Notes: generated by a model not told the origin, from the letters alone. 64,000 bases of DNA from CAYMTR01 sp964393405 (GCA_964393405.1 CAYMTR010000008.1:35673-99672), one strand, 5' to 3'. Counted from the stretch's first letter, positions 26,879 through 36,012 are shown. Translations and numbers: made by a program.

Positions 26879-27943
26879 ATGAGACTACTATTGTTTGTAT
26901 TTTTATTTGTTGGAATTGCCTCGACTTGCTTGAGTCAGGTGAAGTTGAGTGGGATTAAGATAAACGATGATTTCATTTTTGAATGTAAGGTAAATGAAAC
27001 GCAAAGGCATTTTATTTATAATGAAGATCTTGAATATGAGGCAGTGATTTCACTTTCTGAGGCAAGGATGATGCTTGATAGTGGAATTATAATGAACAGA
27101 GATTTTAAATCTATTTCAGTTGACGATACAATGAGAATAGAAATACCCTTAGGCTCTGAAGTAGTTCTAAGTATTATTCAAATTGGAGATTACTTCATAT
27201 ATAATATTCATGCAAAGGTTGTTGAAAGTATTAATGCTTCCTTAATGTTGGGAGAGAAAGCATTTAATAAATCAGGAATTTCAGTCATTGACAAAGCTAC
27301 AGGAGAATTTTATTATGATGAAAAAAGATTTGAAAACACATATGGAGTCAAGTACATGTGCGCATCAGGTAATTGCTTAAATGGTTATGGATCATACCTT
27401 TATGAAAGTGGGGCAATGTATATTGGTCATTTCAAGGAAGGAGATTTAATGGGGTACGGAATATATATTTATGAAGATGGAGAAAAATATATTGGCAACT
27501 TTAAATATGGAGACTATGATGGAGAAGGAGCCTCGATTAAGACTGACGGGTCAAAGTATATTGGAGAATTCAAATACGGCGAGTTTAACGGTTTTGGAAG
27601 ATTTTATTTCTCTAACGGGAAGAAGTATTTTGGGAATTTCATTGATGGTTCAAAAAGTGGATTCGGAGTTTACATATTCACCAATGGTCAAAAATACACT
27701 GGTAATTTTGAAGGTGACATGTTTAATGGCAAAGGGACTATGCTATTCTCGGGAGGAGGAAAATATACAGGGGATTTTGTAAATAACAAGAGGGAAGGCT
27801 TTGGAGAATATTCAACTCCAAATGGGACGAAGTATTCTGGAGGATTTAAAAATGGTTTTTACCATGGGAAAGGTACATTAACCCTTTCTGACAATACTGT
27901 AAAATCAGGTAATTTTGTTAATGGGGAGTTTGTTGGGGAATAA
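26879..27943 (+). CDS. exported MORN-repeat protein
   Basis: 354 residues: a signal peptide (to about residue 19), a 130-residue N-terminal domain I do not recognise, and eight consecutive MORN repeats of about 23 residues from about 170 to the end (YGxYxYxxGxKYxGNFKxGxxxG type, such as YGIYIYEDGEKYIGNFKYG). MORN arrays form extended beta-hairpin sheets that mediate protein or lipid contacts. The cysteine pair CASGNC at about 160 could form a disulfide or metal site just before the array. Nothing nearby points to a partner. TATATTTG at 26799-26806 is a possible -7 element. Confidence 0.82.
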   Translation: MRLLLFVFLFVGIASTCLSQVKLSGIKINDDFIFECKVNETQRHFIYNEDLEYEAVISLSEARMMLDSGIIMNRDFKSISVDDTMRIEIPLGSEVVLSIIQIGDYFIYNIHAKVVESINASLMLGEKAFNKSGISVIDKATGEFYYDEKRFENTYGVKYMCASGNCLNGYGSYLYESGAMYIGHFKEGDLMGYGIYIYEDGEKYIGNFKYGDYDGEGASIKTDGSKYIGEFKYGEFNGFGRFYFSNGKKYFGNFIDGSKSGFGVYIFTNGQKYTGNFEGDMFNGKGTMLFSGGGKYTGDFVNNKREGFGEYSTPNGTKYSGGFKNGFYHGKGTLTLSDNTVKSGNFVNGEFVGE

Positions 27944-28021
27944 AATATTGCGTAAAAATTTCATTTAATATTTTCATTTTCCCTCATAGATGAAAAGTTA
28001 AACTACATGTTTATATTTTAA

Positions 28022-28058
28022 TAAAAAAACACTTACAATAAATTGCAAGTGTTTTTTT
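28022..28058. terminator. bidirectional terminator between the MORN gene and tRNA-Lys
   Basis: AAAAAAACACTT at 28024-28035 pairs with AAGTGTTTTTTTT at 28047-28059, the stem continuing through CAAT/ATTG with one mismatch. A-runs and T-runs on both sides fit termination from either strand. Confidence 0.75.
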
Positions 28059-28064
28059 TGATTG

Positions 28065-28137
<73 letters not shown>

Positions 28138-28362
28138 AGGCCACAAAAATAAATAATATTTTCTTGCAGTTTCATTAAAAAAATGACTTTTAAATCATTT
28201 TTCATTTTTTTTCAGTATAAATTTGCAATGACTTTATGCTAAAAATTATAATTCAATCGTTTAGATGTATTACGTTAATGATAAATTTTTAAAAATATTT
28301 TTTTAATTGAAGTAATACTTTGAAAAAGCAGTAAAATAAATTCACAATAAAATTCAAGAAAA

Positions 28363-29256
28363 ATGAAAAAATTAATGACAATTTCAATTAGAATTTCCTT
28401 TTTAATAATTGCTGTATTGATATTTGCATCATGTCAGAAGTACAAAAGAGAAATATCTCAATTAAATACTTCGAAGGACAGTATTCAGCAAGTTGTTGAA
28501 GATAGAAATCTTCAAATACTTGATTATGTTGGAGATCTTAATGATATTCAAAGTAATTTAGATTCCATTAAAAGAGTACAAAAATTATTAAATGTTAGCT
28601 TGTCTAATTCAGGGACTGAAATTCAGCAAGAAGAAAAGGATAGAATTATAAGTGATATTACTCTTTTAAATAACATGATCAATGAGAATAAAAAAATAAT
28701 TTCTTCTTTACAGAACAAATTGAAACATTCGAATTTGAAAGTGGCAGAACTTGAAAAGATGGTTCAGAATTATATTATTCAAATTGAAGAGAAAGATTCT
28801 GAAATTGAATTGTTGAATACTCAACTTGAGAAAATGAAAATTGACATTTCAGAGCTAAATGAGCAAATTGTTGTTATATCTGAAGAAAGCGAAAAAAAAT
28901 CAGAGACAATTAAGCAAAAGACTGATGAAATCAACACCGCTTATTATTGTTTTGGTTCAAAAGAAGAATTACTTGCAAATAATGTTATTGAAAAAGTTGG
29001 CGGTTTTATTGGAATAGGGAAAACTCACAAATTGAAATCAGATTTTAATCACAAATATTTTAATAAGGTTGACATTAGAGAATTCAAGGAAATCTTGTTA
29101 ATGGCAAAAAAAGCAGAACTAATATCAAGTCATCCTGATAGCACATATCATTTTACTGGAAATGCTAAATCAATTGAGAACATCATAATAGATGATTACG
29201 AAGCATTTTGGAAAGCATCAAAATACCTTGTAATAATGATCGAACCACAGCAATAG
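28363..29256 (+). CDS. coiled-coil lipoprotein of unknown function
   Basis: 297 residues with a lipoprotein signal peptide and lipobox FASC (Cys24). A long coiled coil (about 30-200, leucine/isoleucine heptads rich in Lys, Glu and Gln) is followed by a globular C-terminal domain of about 95 residues (YYCFGSKEELLANNVIEKVGGFIGIGKTHKL onwards). I recall similar uncharacterised proteins in other Bacteroidota, where the YxxGxKxEL-type segment after the coil is conserved; no function is known to me. It probably sits in the periplasm, anchored by lipid. A bidirectional terminator follows at once. Confidence 0.75.
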   Translation: MKKLMTISIRISFLIIAVLIFASCQKYKREISQLNTSKDSIQQVVEDRNLQILDYVGDLNDIQSNLDSIKRVQKLLNVSLSNSGTEIQQEEKDRIISDITLLNNMINENKKIISSLQNKLKHSNLKVAELEKMVQNYIIQIEEKDSEIELLNTQLEKMKIDISELNEQIVVISEESEKKSETIKQKTDEINTAYYCFGSKEELLANNVIEKVGGFIGIGKTHKLKSDFNHKYFNKVDIREFKEILLMAKKAELISSHPDSTYHFTGNAKSIENIIIDDYEAFWKASKYLVIMIEPQQ

Positions 29257-29275
29257 GTTATATTAAGAAATCAAG

Positions 29276-29312
29276 AAAAAGTCATTATGAGTAAATTATA
29301 ATGACTTTTTTT
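29276..29312. terminator. bidirectional terminator
   Basis: AAAAAGTCATTAT (29276-29288) and its exact complement ATAATGACTTTTT (29298-29310) enclose a 9-nt loop, with T-runs on either strand. It serves the lipoprotein gene (plus) and the end of the his/DUF1460 transcript (minus). Confidence 0.85.
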
Positions 29313-29315
29313 ATT

Positions 29316-30182
29316 CTATTTAATTTTTATGACAACAACCCCGGTTTGTTTTTTATTTGACATCAAATATTCGTAAAGGGGTAATTCAGAAATGACAACC
29401 TTTTCTTCATCAGATGAAGCATGTAAAAGGTGAGGCCTGTTTTTAACCCTGATTATAATTCCTGTATGGCTAAAATCAAGGCCAGAGATATTAGTTGTAA
29501 TTCCAACTATCGTTCCAGTTTCCAACTTATCTTCAATCTCCTTTATTCTTTCTTTTGTAATAAAAAAGTGTTTATAGTCAGTAATTCTTTCTTCAATCAA
29601 ACTTATTTCTTTCACTAATTCAGGATTTGATTTTAATTGTTTATAAAAAGCAGGATGTGTACTCATGAAATTTATCTCGAAAGAGTGTTGTATCCCTCCT
29701 AATTCTTGAGTGACATTTTCAATTATTCCATTCTTTTCATTTTCAAATATCCATTCAGTGAAATAGTGGATTCTGCTGGAATAATCATTTATAGTACCAT
29801 TCCGATAGCGCAGTTTAGCTAAGTGATTTTTGAATTTTTCAAACGATTTGTCTTCAGTAATAATTGAGTTTGTCAAAGCCAGACTTGTTTCAATAAAAGT
29901 AAGGCAATCTAACCCTCTGGTATTGATTATAAGAATTTCTTCATCAGATACTTCTAGTGTTCCGGAAGCATATGGGGTATCGAGAAATGAAGAAGCAACA
30001 GACGTAAAAATATCTTGTTTTGAAGGTTTATCGAATAAGAAATTAGGGTTATTCAACTTTTCTGAGATAGTCATCGAATCAATAGTTTGATAGATTGCTT
30101 TTATATTATAACATTCTTCTTTTTTAACAAAGTTACATTGAGCAAAAACAATAGGGATAAGTAAAATTAAAAGATTGTACAT
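29316..30182 (-). CDS. DUF1460 (N-acetylmuramoyl-L-alanine amidase-like) exported protein
   Basis: About 288 residues: a signal peptide (MYNLLILLIPIVFAQC, possibly a lipobox at FAQC), then a DUF1460 domain of the NlpC/P60-like fold. The nucleophile is Cys in RGLDCLTFIETSLAL, and a downstream His is seen in DFSHTGIIIR. Family members are linked to peptidoglycan stem cleavage. ATG 30182 is chosen because the longer frame to 30323 would overlap hisE and lacks a signal sequence. It is last in the his gene string, 97 bp after hisE, and is probably not functionally linked to histidine. Confidence 0.82.
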   Translation of the reverse strand: MYNLLILLIPIVFAQCNFVKKEECYNIKAIYQTIDSMTISEKLNNPNFLFDKPSKQDIFTSVASSFLDTPYASGTLEVSDEEILIINTRGLDCLTFIETSLALTNSIITEDKSFEKFKNHLAKLRYRNGTINDYSSRIHYFTEWIFENEKNGIIENVTQELGGIQHSFEINFMSTHPAFYKQLKSNPELVKEISLIEERITDYKHFFITKERIKEIEDKLETGTIVGITTNISGLDFSHTGIIIRVKNRPHLLHASSDEEKVVISELPLYEYLMSNKKQTGVVVIKIK

Positions 30183-30279
30183 TTCTTTTTTTAACGAAAA
30201 TATACATTCGCTATGATTTATTTTAGCAAATAGATAAAAAGGATAATTTTTTTGTGATACAGCCTCAAAGTAATTATTA

Positions 30280-30591
30280 CTATTCTTTATGCCTTTTTTC
30301 AAGTTCGCGAGCAAGATCTTCAATTCGATAACCTTTATAGGTAAGTAATACTATCAGATGATATAAAAGATCTGCACCTTCGTAAATAAAGTTTTCATCA
30401 TCATTAGCCATTGCCCCTATTATTGTTTCAATAGCTTCTTCTCCAACTTTCTGTGTAATTTTTCTTAGTCCAGAATTAAATAATGAAGTAGTATATGATC
30501 CTTCCGGCATTTCTATCTTTCTTTTGTCGATAAAGTCCTGAAGTTTGGAAAGAAATAAAATATCTTCTTTATTGTTAGTAATATTATCCAT
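30280..30591 (-). CDS. hisE: phosphoribosyl-ATP pyrophosphohydrolase
   Basis: 103 residues, only the HisE (MazG-like) domain: MPEGSYTTSLFNSGLRKITQKVGEEAIETIIGA and EGADLLYHLIVLLTYKGYRIEDLARELEKRH. It hydrolyses PR-ATP to PR-AMP, the second step of histidine synthesis. In most Bacteroidota it is the C-terminal half of a HisIE fusion. Here the N-terminus (NKEDILFLSKLQDFIDKRKIEM) resembles the linker of such a fusion, but the cyclohydrolase half (HisI) is missing and the 18-bp gap to hisF leaves no room for it. Confidence 0.93.
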   Translation of the reverse strand: MDNITNNKEDILFLSKLQDFIDKRKIEMPEGSYTTSLFNSGLRKITQKVGEEAIETIIGAMANDDENFIYEGADLLYHLIVLLTYKGYRIEDLARELEKRHKE

Positions 30592-30609
30592 CTGTTAAAA
30601 TTTTTAGGT

Positions 30610-31365
30610 TTATAATCTTACTGATATTCCTTTTTCTTTTAAAAAAAGTTTTAAATCAGGTATTAGTATTTCTTTAAAATGAAATACGCTAGCAGCAAGA
30701 GCAGCATCAACTTTACCGACATTAAATGCATCCATAAAGTGTTCTAAATTTCCAGCTCCTCCCGAAGCAATAATCGGAATTTTTAAATTTTCAGAGAGAA
30801 TGGCAAGTTCCTTATTAGCAAAACCATTCTTTGTTCCATCATGATCCATAGATGTAAACAAGATTTCTCCTGCTCCACGTTCTTCTGCTTCCTTTGCCCA
30901 ACTAAACAGCTCTCTATCAGTAGATATTCTACCTCCGTTAATCGTTACAATCCATTTATCGTTATCTCTTTTTGCGTCTATTGCAACTACGACAAATTGA
31001 GTTCCAAAATTTAAAGCCATATCATTGATTAGTTTGGGGTTTTTTACGGCAGCAGAATTAATTGAAACTTTATCAGCCCCGGCTTTAAGAAGAGCTTCTA
31101 CATCTTTGATATCACTAATTCCTCCTCCTACTGTAAAAGGTATATTTATTTCCCTTGAAATGTTTTTCACAAGATCAACAAATGTTTTTCTTTTTTCATG
31201 GGAAGCAGTAATGTCAAGGAATACCAGTTCATCAGCTCCTTGCTCAGCATATAAGGAACCAAGTTTTACAGGATCGCCAACATCTTTAATTCCAAGAAAA
31301 TTAATTCCTTTAACTGTTTTACCATTTTTTATGTCAAGACATGGTATTATTCTTTTCGCCAGCAT
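30610..31365 (-). CDS. hisF: imidazole glycerol phosphate synthase, cyclase subunit
   Basis: A 251-residue (beta/alpha)8 barrel. It cyclises PRFAR with ammonia from HisH to give imidazole glycerol phosphate and AICAR. The catalytic Asp is in RIIPCLDIKNGKTVKG (Asp11), and the second in VAIDAKRDNDKW. Phosphate loops are VGGGISD and ASGGAG. It is encoded 5 bp after hisA in the his operon. Confidence 0.97.
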   Translation of the reverse strand: MLAKRIIPCLDIKNGKTVKGINFLGIKDVGDPVKLGSLYAEQGADELVFLDITASHEKRKTFVDLVKNISREINIPFTVGGGISDIKDVEALLKAGADKVSINSAAVKNPKLINDMALNFGTQFVVVAIDAKRDNDKWIVTINGGRISTDRELFSWAKEAEERGAGEILFTSMDHDGTKNGFANKELAILSENLKIPIIASGGAGNLEHFMDAFNVGKVDAALAASVFHFKEILIPDLKLFLKEKGISVRL

Positions 31366-31370
31366 AAGAT

Positions 31371-32099
31371 CTATTGATTTTTGTAAAATCCTTTTATTTC
31401 GTTGAGAGATATTTTATGTTCATAAATGGCTTTTCCCGTGATTACTCCGTAAATGTTCATTTCATCCAACTTCATAATTTCATCCATTGAAGATATTCCT
31501 CCACTTGCAATTAATTCAATTAGAGGAAAATTGTTCATAATTTCATGGTAAAGTTCAAAAGAAGGGCCTTCAAGCATTCCATCTTTTGAAATATCAGTAG
31601 AAATTACTTTTTTTATTCCTGCTTGAGTATATCCTTCAATGAATTCAATAACTGAAATTTCGGATATTTCCTGCCAACCACTTATAGCTATTTTTTTGTC
31701 CTTAATGTCTGCTCCAAGAATTATTTTTTCTGAACCATATTTACTAATCCAATTAATAAATTCCTGACGATTTTTTACGGCAATACTACCTCCTGTTATC
31801 ATAGAAGCTCCCGATTTGAATGCAATTTCTAAATCATCGGTTGTTTTTAGACCTCCACCAAAGTCAATGATCAGATTAGTTTTTGTTGCTATATTTTCAA
31901 GCACTTTATAATTAACGATATGACCAGCCTTAGCTCCGTCTAAGTCAACCAGATGCAATCTTTTAATTCCAACATCTTCAAACATTTTTGCTACTTCTAA
32001 AGGATTTTCATTGTAAATAGTCTTTTTACTATAATCTCCCTGTGAAAGTCTGACGCATTTTGAATCAATTATGTCAATTGCCGGTATTATTGATATCAT
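31371..32099 (-). CDS. hisA: phosphoribosylformimino-5-aminoimidazole carboxamide ribotide isomerase
   Basis: A 242-residue barrel isomerase. The N-terminal IPAIDIIDSKCVRLSQGDYSKKTIY carries the catalytic Asp8, and a second acid lies in ISTDISKDGMLEGPS. The phosphate-binding loops are FGGGLKT and ASGGISS. It is in operon order hisH-hisA-hisF. Confidence 0.97.
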   Translation of the reverse strand: MISIIPAIDIIDSKCVRLSQGDYSKKTIYNENPLEVAKMFEDVGIKRLHLVDLDGAKAGHIVNYKVLENIATKTNLIIDFGGGLKTTDDLEIAFKSGASMITGGSIAVKNRQEFINWISKYGSEKIILGADIKDKKIAISGWQEISEISVIEFIEGYTQAGIKKVISTDISKDGMLEGPSFELYHEIMNNFPLIELIASGGISSMDEIMKLDEMNIYGVITGKAIYEHKISLNEIKGFYKNQ

Positions 32100-32140
32100 T
32101 TAGTTGTGTTTTATTGATTTTTATTTTTTTGAAGATTTAA

Positions 32141-32740
32141 TTATAATGCAATGAAATTCTTTAAAATGTTTTCACCAACTTTTTGACTTTTCTCAGGGTG
32201 AAACTGAGTGGCAAAAAAATTATTTTTTTGTAGAGAAGCGCTGAATGGATTAATATAGTTACAAATAGCTGTAGTATTATCTCCAATCTCAGCAAAATAA
32301 GAATGGACAAAATATACGAATTGATTTTCCATCTCAGGAGTAAATAGATTACACTTCAGATTGTTTATACTATTCCAGCCCATATGTGGAACTTTTGTTA
32401 TATATTCTTCTCCAGTTCTTGGGATAAACTTTTTAACCTTTTCCGGGAAAATTCCAAGGCAATCAACATTTCCTTCTTCACTTTTTGAGCACATTAGCTG
32501 CAGACCAAGACAAATTCCTAAAACTGGTTGAGATAATTGTTTAATTAGTATGTCTAATTTGTGATATTTTAAAAAAGCCATTGTTGTACTTGCTTCTCCA
32601 ACTCCGGGAAATATCACTTTATCTGCAGAATTTATTATCTCCGGGTCTGAAGATATTTCGGCCGTAATACCTAAACGCAATAGGGCGTTATTTACAGATT
32701 CAATATTTCCGGCATTATATTTAATGATTACAATTTTCAT
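32141..32740 (-). CDS. hisH: imidazole glycerol phosphate synthase, glutaminase subunit
   Basis: A 199-residue class I amidotransferase that supplies ammonia to HisF. The nucleophile is in GICLGLQLMCSKSEEG (Cys77) and the His/Glu pair in ATQFHPEKSQKVG. It is the first gene after the tRNA-Glu interruption; 142 bp separate it from purU, so it may have its own promoter. Confidence 0.97.
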   Translation of the reverse strand: MKIVIIKYNAGNIESVNNALLRLGITAEISSDPEIINSADKVIFPGVGEASTTMAFLKYHKLDILIKQLSQPVLGICLGLQLMCSKSEEGNVDCLGIFPEKVKKFIPRTGEEYITKVPHMGWNSINNLKCNLFTPEMENQFVYFVHSYFAEIGDNTTAICNYINPFSASLQKNNFFATQFHPEKSQKVGENILKNFIAL

Positions 32741-32778
32741 AATAAAAAATCAATTTTTATAAAAACAATAAACAACAA

Positions 32779-32796
32779 TTCTATATTTTTATAGAA
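32779..32796. repeat. short inverted repeat between hisH and tRNA-Glu
   Basis: TTCTATA-TTTT-TATAGAA, a 7-bp perfect inverted repeat in the 65-bp divergent gap. It could be an operator or part of overlapping promoters; it has no T-run and is not a terminator. Confidence 0.5.
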
Positions 32797-32805
32797 CAAA
32801 ATAAT

Positions 32806-32877
32806 GGCGCGTTCTTCTAACGGTTAGGAAACCGGTTTCTCAATCCGGAGATGGCAGTTCGATTCTGCTACGCGCTA
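32806..32877 (+). tRNA. tRNA-Glu (anticodon CTC)
   Basis: A 72-nt cloverleaf: acceptor GGCGCGT/ACGCGCT (first pair G-U), D arm TTCT/AGGAA with AACGGTT loop, anticodon stem CCGGT/TCCGG with loop TTCTCAA (anticodon CTC), T arm GGCAG/CTGCT with TTCGATT, discriminator A, CCA not encoded. The last anticodon-stem pair is a T-T mismatch. It lies opposite in direction to the surrounding his operon, ending 5 bp from the purU stop. Confidence 0.92.
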
Positions 32878-32882
32878 CATAT

Positions 32883-33767
32883 TCAACTGAAAACAACAGT
32901 TCTGTTATTATAAACAAGTATTTTTCTTTCAATATGTTTATTAACTGCTTTTGAAAGAACTATTTTTTCAAGATCTCTTCCTTTAGCAATCAAATCGTTT
33001 ACTGTATCCTTATGACTTATGTGTGATACTTCTTGCTTAATAATTGGGCCAGCATCTAATTCCGGAGTTACATAATGACTTGTTGCACCAATTATTTTTA
33101 CCCCTCTTTCGTAAGCAGCATGATAAGGCTTAGCCCCAATAAAAGCAGGCAGAAAAGAATGATGAATATTAATTATTTTATTTGGATAATGAAGGATGAA
33201 ATCATCAGATATTATTTGCATATAACGGGCCAACACAATAAAATCAATATTATATTTTTTGAGCAGAGCAAGTTCTTCTGATTCTCGTTCATTTTTATTG
33301 GTTTTATCTATTGAAAACACATGATAGTCTATTCCGAAACTATCTGCAACTTCTTTCAAGTCATTGTGGTTACTGATAATCAATGGAATCTCAACATTCC
33401 ATTCTCCAGCTGAATATCTTGCCAATATATCAAATAGACAATGAGACATTTTTGAAACAAAAATGGCCATTTTTGGAACTTCTTCAGAGAAATGAAGATT
33501 AAATTTCATTTCAAATTTATTAGCTATTAGGGTATTAAAATAATCAGCAATTTTATCTTTGGGTATAATGAAGTTTTCTAATTCCCATTCTACCCTCATA
33601 TAAAATAGTCTTTCTTCTCTGTCAACATGTTGGTCGAGGTATAAAATGTTCCCATTATTTTTATTAATAAATTCTGTTACAGTCGCCAGTAGGCCTTGTT
33701 TGTCAGGACAATGGATTAAAAGTATTGCAGTTTTTTTTAAATCTGCCAGTGGTTTTAATTTTTTCAT
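32883..33767 (-). CDS. purU: formyltetrahydrofolate deformylase
   Basis: 294 residues: an N-terminal ACT domain (ILLIHCPDKQGLLATVTEFI) and a C-terminal formyltransferase fold with the catalytic Asn-His-Asp set visible in NIHHSFLPAF and TPELDAGPII. PurU hydrolyses 10-formyl-THF to formate and THF, feeding formate to purine synthesis and balancing one-carbon units. It sits inside the his operon, 18 bp after hisB. HisF releases AICAR, which PurH formylates with 10-formyl-THF, so a pool-balancing link is plausible but inferred. Confidence 0.94.
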   Translation of the reverse strand: MKKLKPLADLKKTAILLIHCPDKQGLLATVTEFINKNNGNILYLDQHVDREERLFYMRVEWELENFIIPKDKIADYFNTLIANKFEMKFNLHFSEEVPKMAIFVSKMSHCLFDILARYSAGEWNVEIPLIISNHNDLKEVADSFGIDYHVFSIDKTNKNERESEELALLKKYNIDFIVLARYMQIISDDFILHYPNKIINIHHSFLPAFIGAKPYHAAYERGVKIIGATSHYVTPELDAGPIIKQEVSHISHKDTVNDLIAKGRDLEKIVLSKAVNKHIERKILVYNNRTVVFS

Positions 33768-33785
33768 ATTGTAGTAAAAAGAAAA

Positions 33786-34916
33786 TTAAAGTGAACCTTT
33801 TGTTGTTGGTAATTCAAAATTGAATATATCTTTTTTGATGGCCATTTTAATAGATTTTGCTAAAGCTTTAAAAATACCTTCAATCTTGTGATGTTCATTA
33901 GTTCCTTCAGCCTTAATATATAAATTACATTTTGCCGAGTCGCTTAGGGATTTGAAAAAATGCATAAACATTTCAGTAGGAACATCTCCGATTTTTTCTC
34001 TTTTGAAGTTTGTATCCCATACCAACCAAGGTCTACCTCCAAAATCAATAGCCACAGTAATAATGTTGTCATCCATTGGGAGGCAGAATCCATATCTTTC
34101 GATACCGACTTTATTGCCAAGGGCTTTTAATAAGGCTTCACCCAATGCTATTGCTGTATCTTCGATTGTATGGTGTTCATCGACGTTTAAGTCTCCTTTT
34201 GATAAAATATTCAGATTTACGCCTGAGTGCTTAGCAATTTGTTCTAGCATATGGTCAAAGAATCCTAGTCCGGTCGAAATGGTTGATTCACCTTTACCAT
34301 CTAAGTCTATTGTAACTTTGATTGAAGTTTCTTTAGTTGTTCTTTCAATAGTTGCCGTTCTTTCAACTTTTGACACTTCAAGATAGACATCATCCCAGCT
34401 CTGTGCTTTTACGGTACAGTAATTTAATAGGTTTTTTTCTTTAAGAAGATCGTCCGATTGTGAGCTCAGCCAAATAGCTTTACAGCCTAAATTTTTTGCG
34501 AGTTCAACGTCAGTTATTCTGTCACCAATAACATAGCTATTGGCTAAATCGTACGAGCCATTTAAGTATTTACCCATCATTCCGATTCCTGGCTTGCGAG
34601 TATTAGCATTTTCTTCAGGTAGTGAGCGGTCAATTAAAATATCGTTAAAAATCACTCCTTCATTTTCAAAAGCTCGGATTATTTTATTTTGAGTTGGCCA
34701 AAATGAGTTTTCAGGAAATAGGTGAGTTCCAAGTCCATCTTGATTGCTTACAATAACCAATTCATAATCGAGGTTTTTAGAAATATTATACAAATTTCTA
34801 AAAACTCCTGGGAAAAATTCTAGCTTGTCAAGACTATCTAATTGAAAATCAATAGGAGGTTCAATGACAAGAGTTCCATCACGATCGATGAATAATACTT
34901 TCTTTTCTTTTTTCAT
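33786..34916 (-). CDS. hisB: bifunctional histidinol-phosphatase / imidazoleglycerol-phosphate dehydratase
   Basis: 376 residues. The N-terminal HAD phosphatase (about 1-165) has the DxD nucleophile in LFIDRDGTLVIEPP and GDRITDVELAKNLG. The C-terminal IGP dehydratase (about 175-376) has the metal-binding HHTIEDTAIALGEAL and DHMLEQIAKHSG motifs. It performs steps 6 and 8 of histidine synthesis and has the normal length for the fused form. Confidence 0.96.
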   Translation of the reverse strand: MKKEKKVLFIDRDGTLVIEPPIDFQLDSLDKLEFFPGVFRNLYNISKNLDYELVIVSNQDGLGTHLFPENSFWPTQNKIIRAFENEGVIFNDILIDRSLPEENANTRKPGIGMMGKYLNGSYDLANSYVIGDRITDVELAKNLGCKAIWLSSQSDDLLKEKNLLNYCTVKAQSWDDVYLEVSKVERTATIERTTKETSIKVTIDLDGKGESTISTGLGFFDHMLEQIAKHSGVNLNILSKGDLNVDEHHTIEDTAIALGEALLKALGNKVGIERYGFCLPMDDNIITVAIDFGGRPWLVWDTNFKREKIGDVPTEMFMHFFKSLSDSAKCNLYIKAEGTNEHHKIEGIFKALAKSIKMAIKKDIFNFELPTTKGSL

Positions 34917-34948
34917 AAACTTATTATTTCACTATAAAAGTATTTTTC

Positions 34949-35992
34949 TTAAAGTTTATTTTCCATTTTAGAAAGGGTTTCTATAAGGAATTTATTTTCT
35001 TCAGGTCTTCCAACGGTGATACGTATACTGTTGTCGCATAGAGCTACCTTTGAACGATCTCTCACAATAACACCATGTTTCATAAGGAACTCAAATTTTT
35101 CTCTTGCATTTTCCATTTTGACTAATAGAAAGTTAGAATCGCTATGATAAATTCTTTTCACAAAAGGAAATTTCTTCAATTCTTCTGATAATTTCGATCT
35201 TTCTTCGATAATCGTTTTTACCCATTTTTCTTTTTCTTCAGTATTCTCAAGAGATTGAAGAACTCTTTGTTGTGTTAACTCATTGATGTTGTAGGGATAT
35301 TTAATTTTATTCAAAACGGAAATAATTTCCTGGTTGGAAAATGCTATTCCTAGTCTTATTCCAGCTAATCCCCACGCTTTTGAAAATGTTTGTAAAACTA
35401 CAAGATTTGGGTGTTGGTCAAGAATATTAAGCAGTGTAGTGCCCGGAGAAAAATCAATGTATGCTTCATCAACAATCACTAAGCCTTCAAATCTATTTAT
35501 AACTCTTATTATTTCATTACGGTCAAGGTTATTCGAAGTAGGATTGTTTGGGGAACATAGGAAAATTAATTTGGTATTTTCGTTTACGGCATTCATAAGA
35601 GACTCAGCTTTAATTTGAAAATCTGAGTTTAACAATACTTTATTAACATGAATGTCATTTATGTCTGCTGAGACGGTATACATTCCGTATGATGGTTCAA
35701 TACTAACAATGTTGTCAATTCCAGGACGGCAAAATGCTCTTAAGAGTAAATCAATAGGTTCATCACTACCATTTCCTAAAAATATCTTATCTGTTTGAAC
35801 TCCTTTAATTTCTGCTATCTTAGCCTTAACTTTGTACTGATAGGGATCAGGATATCTGTTATATCCGGTTTCGTAAGGATTTTCGTTTGCGTCAAGAAAA
35901 ACTGATGCTGTACCACTGAATTCATCCCGGGCAGACGAATAAGGTTTCAGACTTGCTATATTTGGTCTTAATAATTCTTTTATATTTTTCAT
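34949..35992 (-). CDS. hisC: histidinol-phosphate aminotransferase
   Basis: A 347-residue fold-type I PLP enzyme. The PLP lysine is in LQTFSKAWGLAGIRLG, the Asp partner in VIVDEAYIDF, and the N-terminal LRPNIASLKPYSSARDEF is the usual HisC start. It converts imidazole acetol phosphate and glutamate to histidinol phosphate. Gaps of 20-32 bp to hisD and hisB support one transcript. Confidence 0.96.
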   Translation of the reverse strand: MKNIKELLRPNIASLKPYSSARDEFSGTASVFLDANENPYETGYNRYPDPYQYKVKAKIAEIKGVQTDKIFLGNGSDEPIDLLLRAFCRPGIDNIVSIEPSYGMYTVSADINDIHVNKVLLNSDFQIKAESLMNAVNENTKLIFLCSPNNPTSNNLDRNEIIRVINRFEGLVIVDEAYIDFSPGTTLLNILDQHPNLVVLQTFSKAWGLAGIRLGIAFSNQEIISVLNKIKYPYNINELTQQRVLQSLENTEEKEKWVKTIIEERSKLSEELKKFPFVKRIYHSDSNFLLVKMENAREKFEFLMKHGVIVRDRSKVALCDNSIRITVGRPEENKFLIETLSKMENKL

Positions 35993-36012
35993 ATTTAGAT
36001 ATTTAAGGAATT

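Noticed and set aside
33952..34386. 144-codon plus-strand frame opposite hisB
   Set aside because: Antisense to a well-supported hisB.
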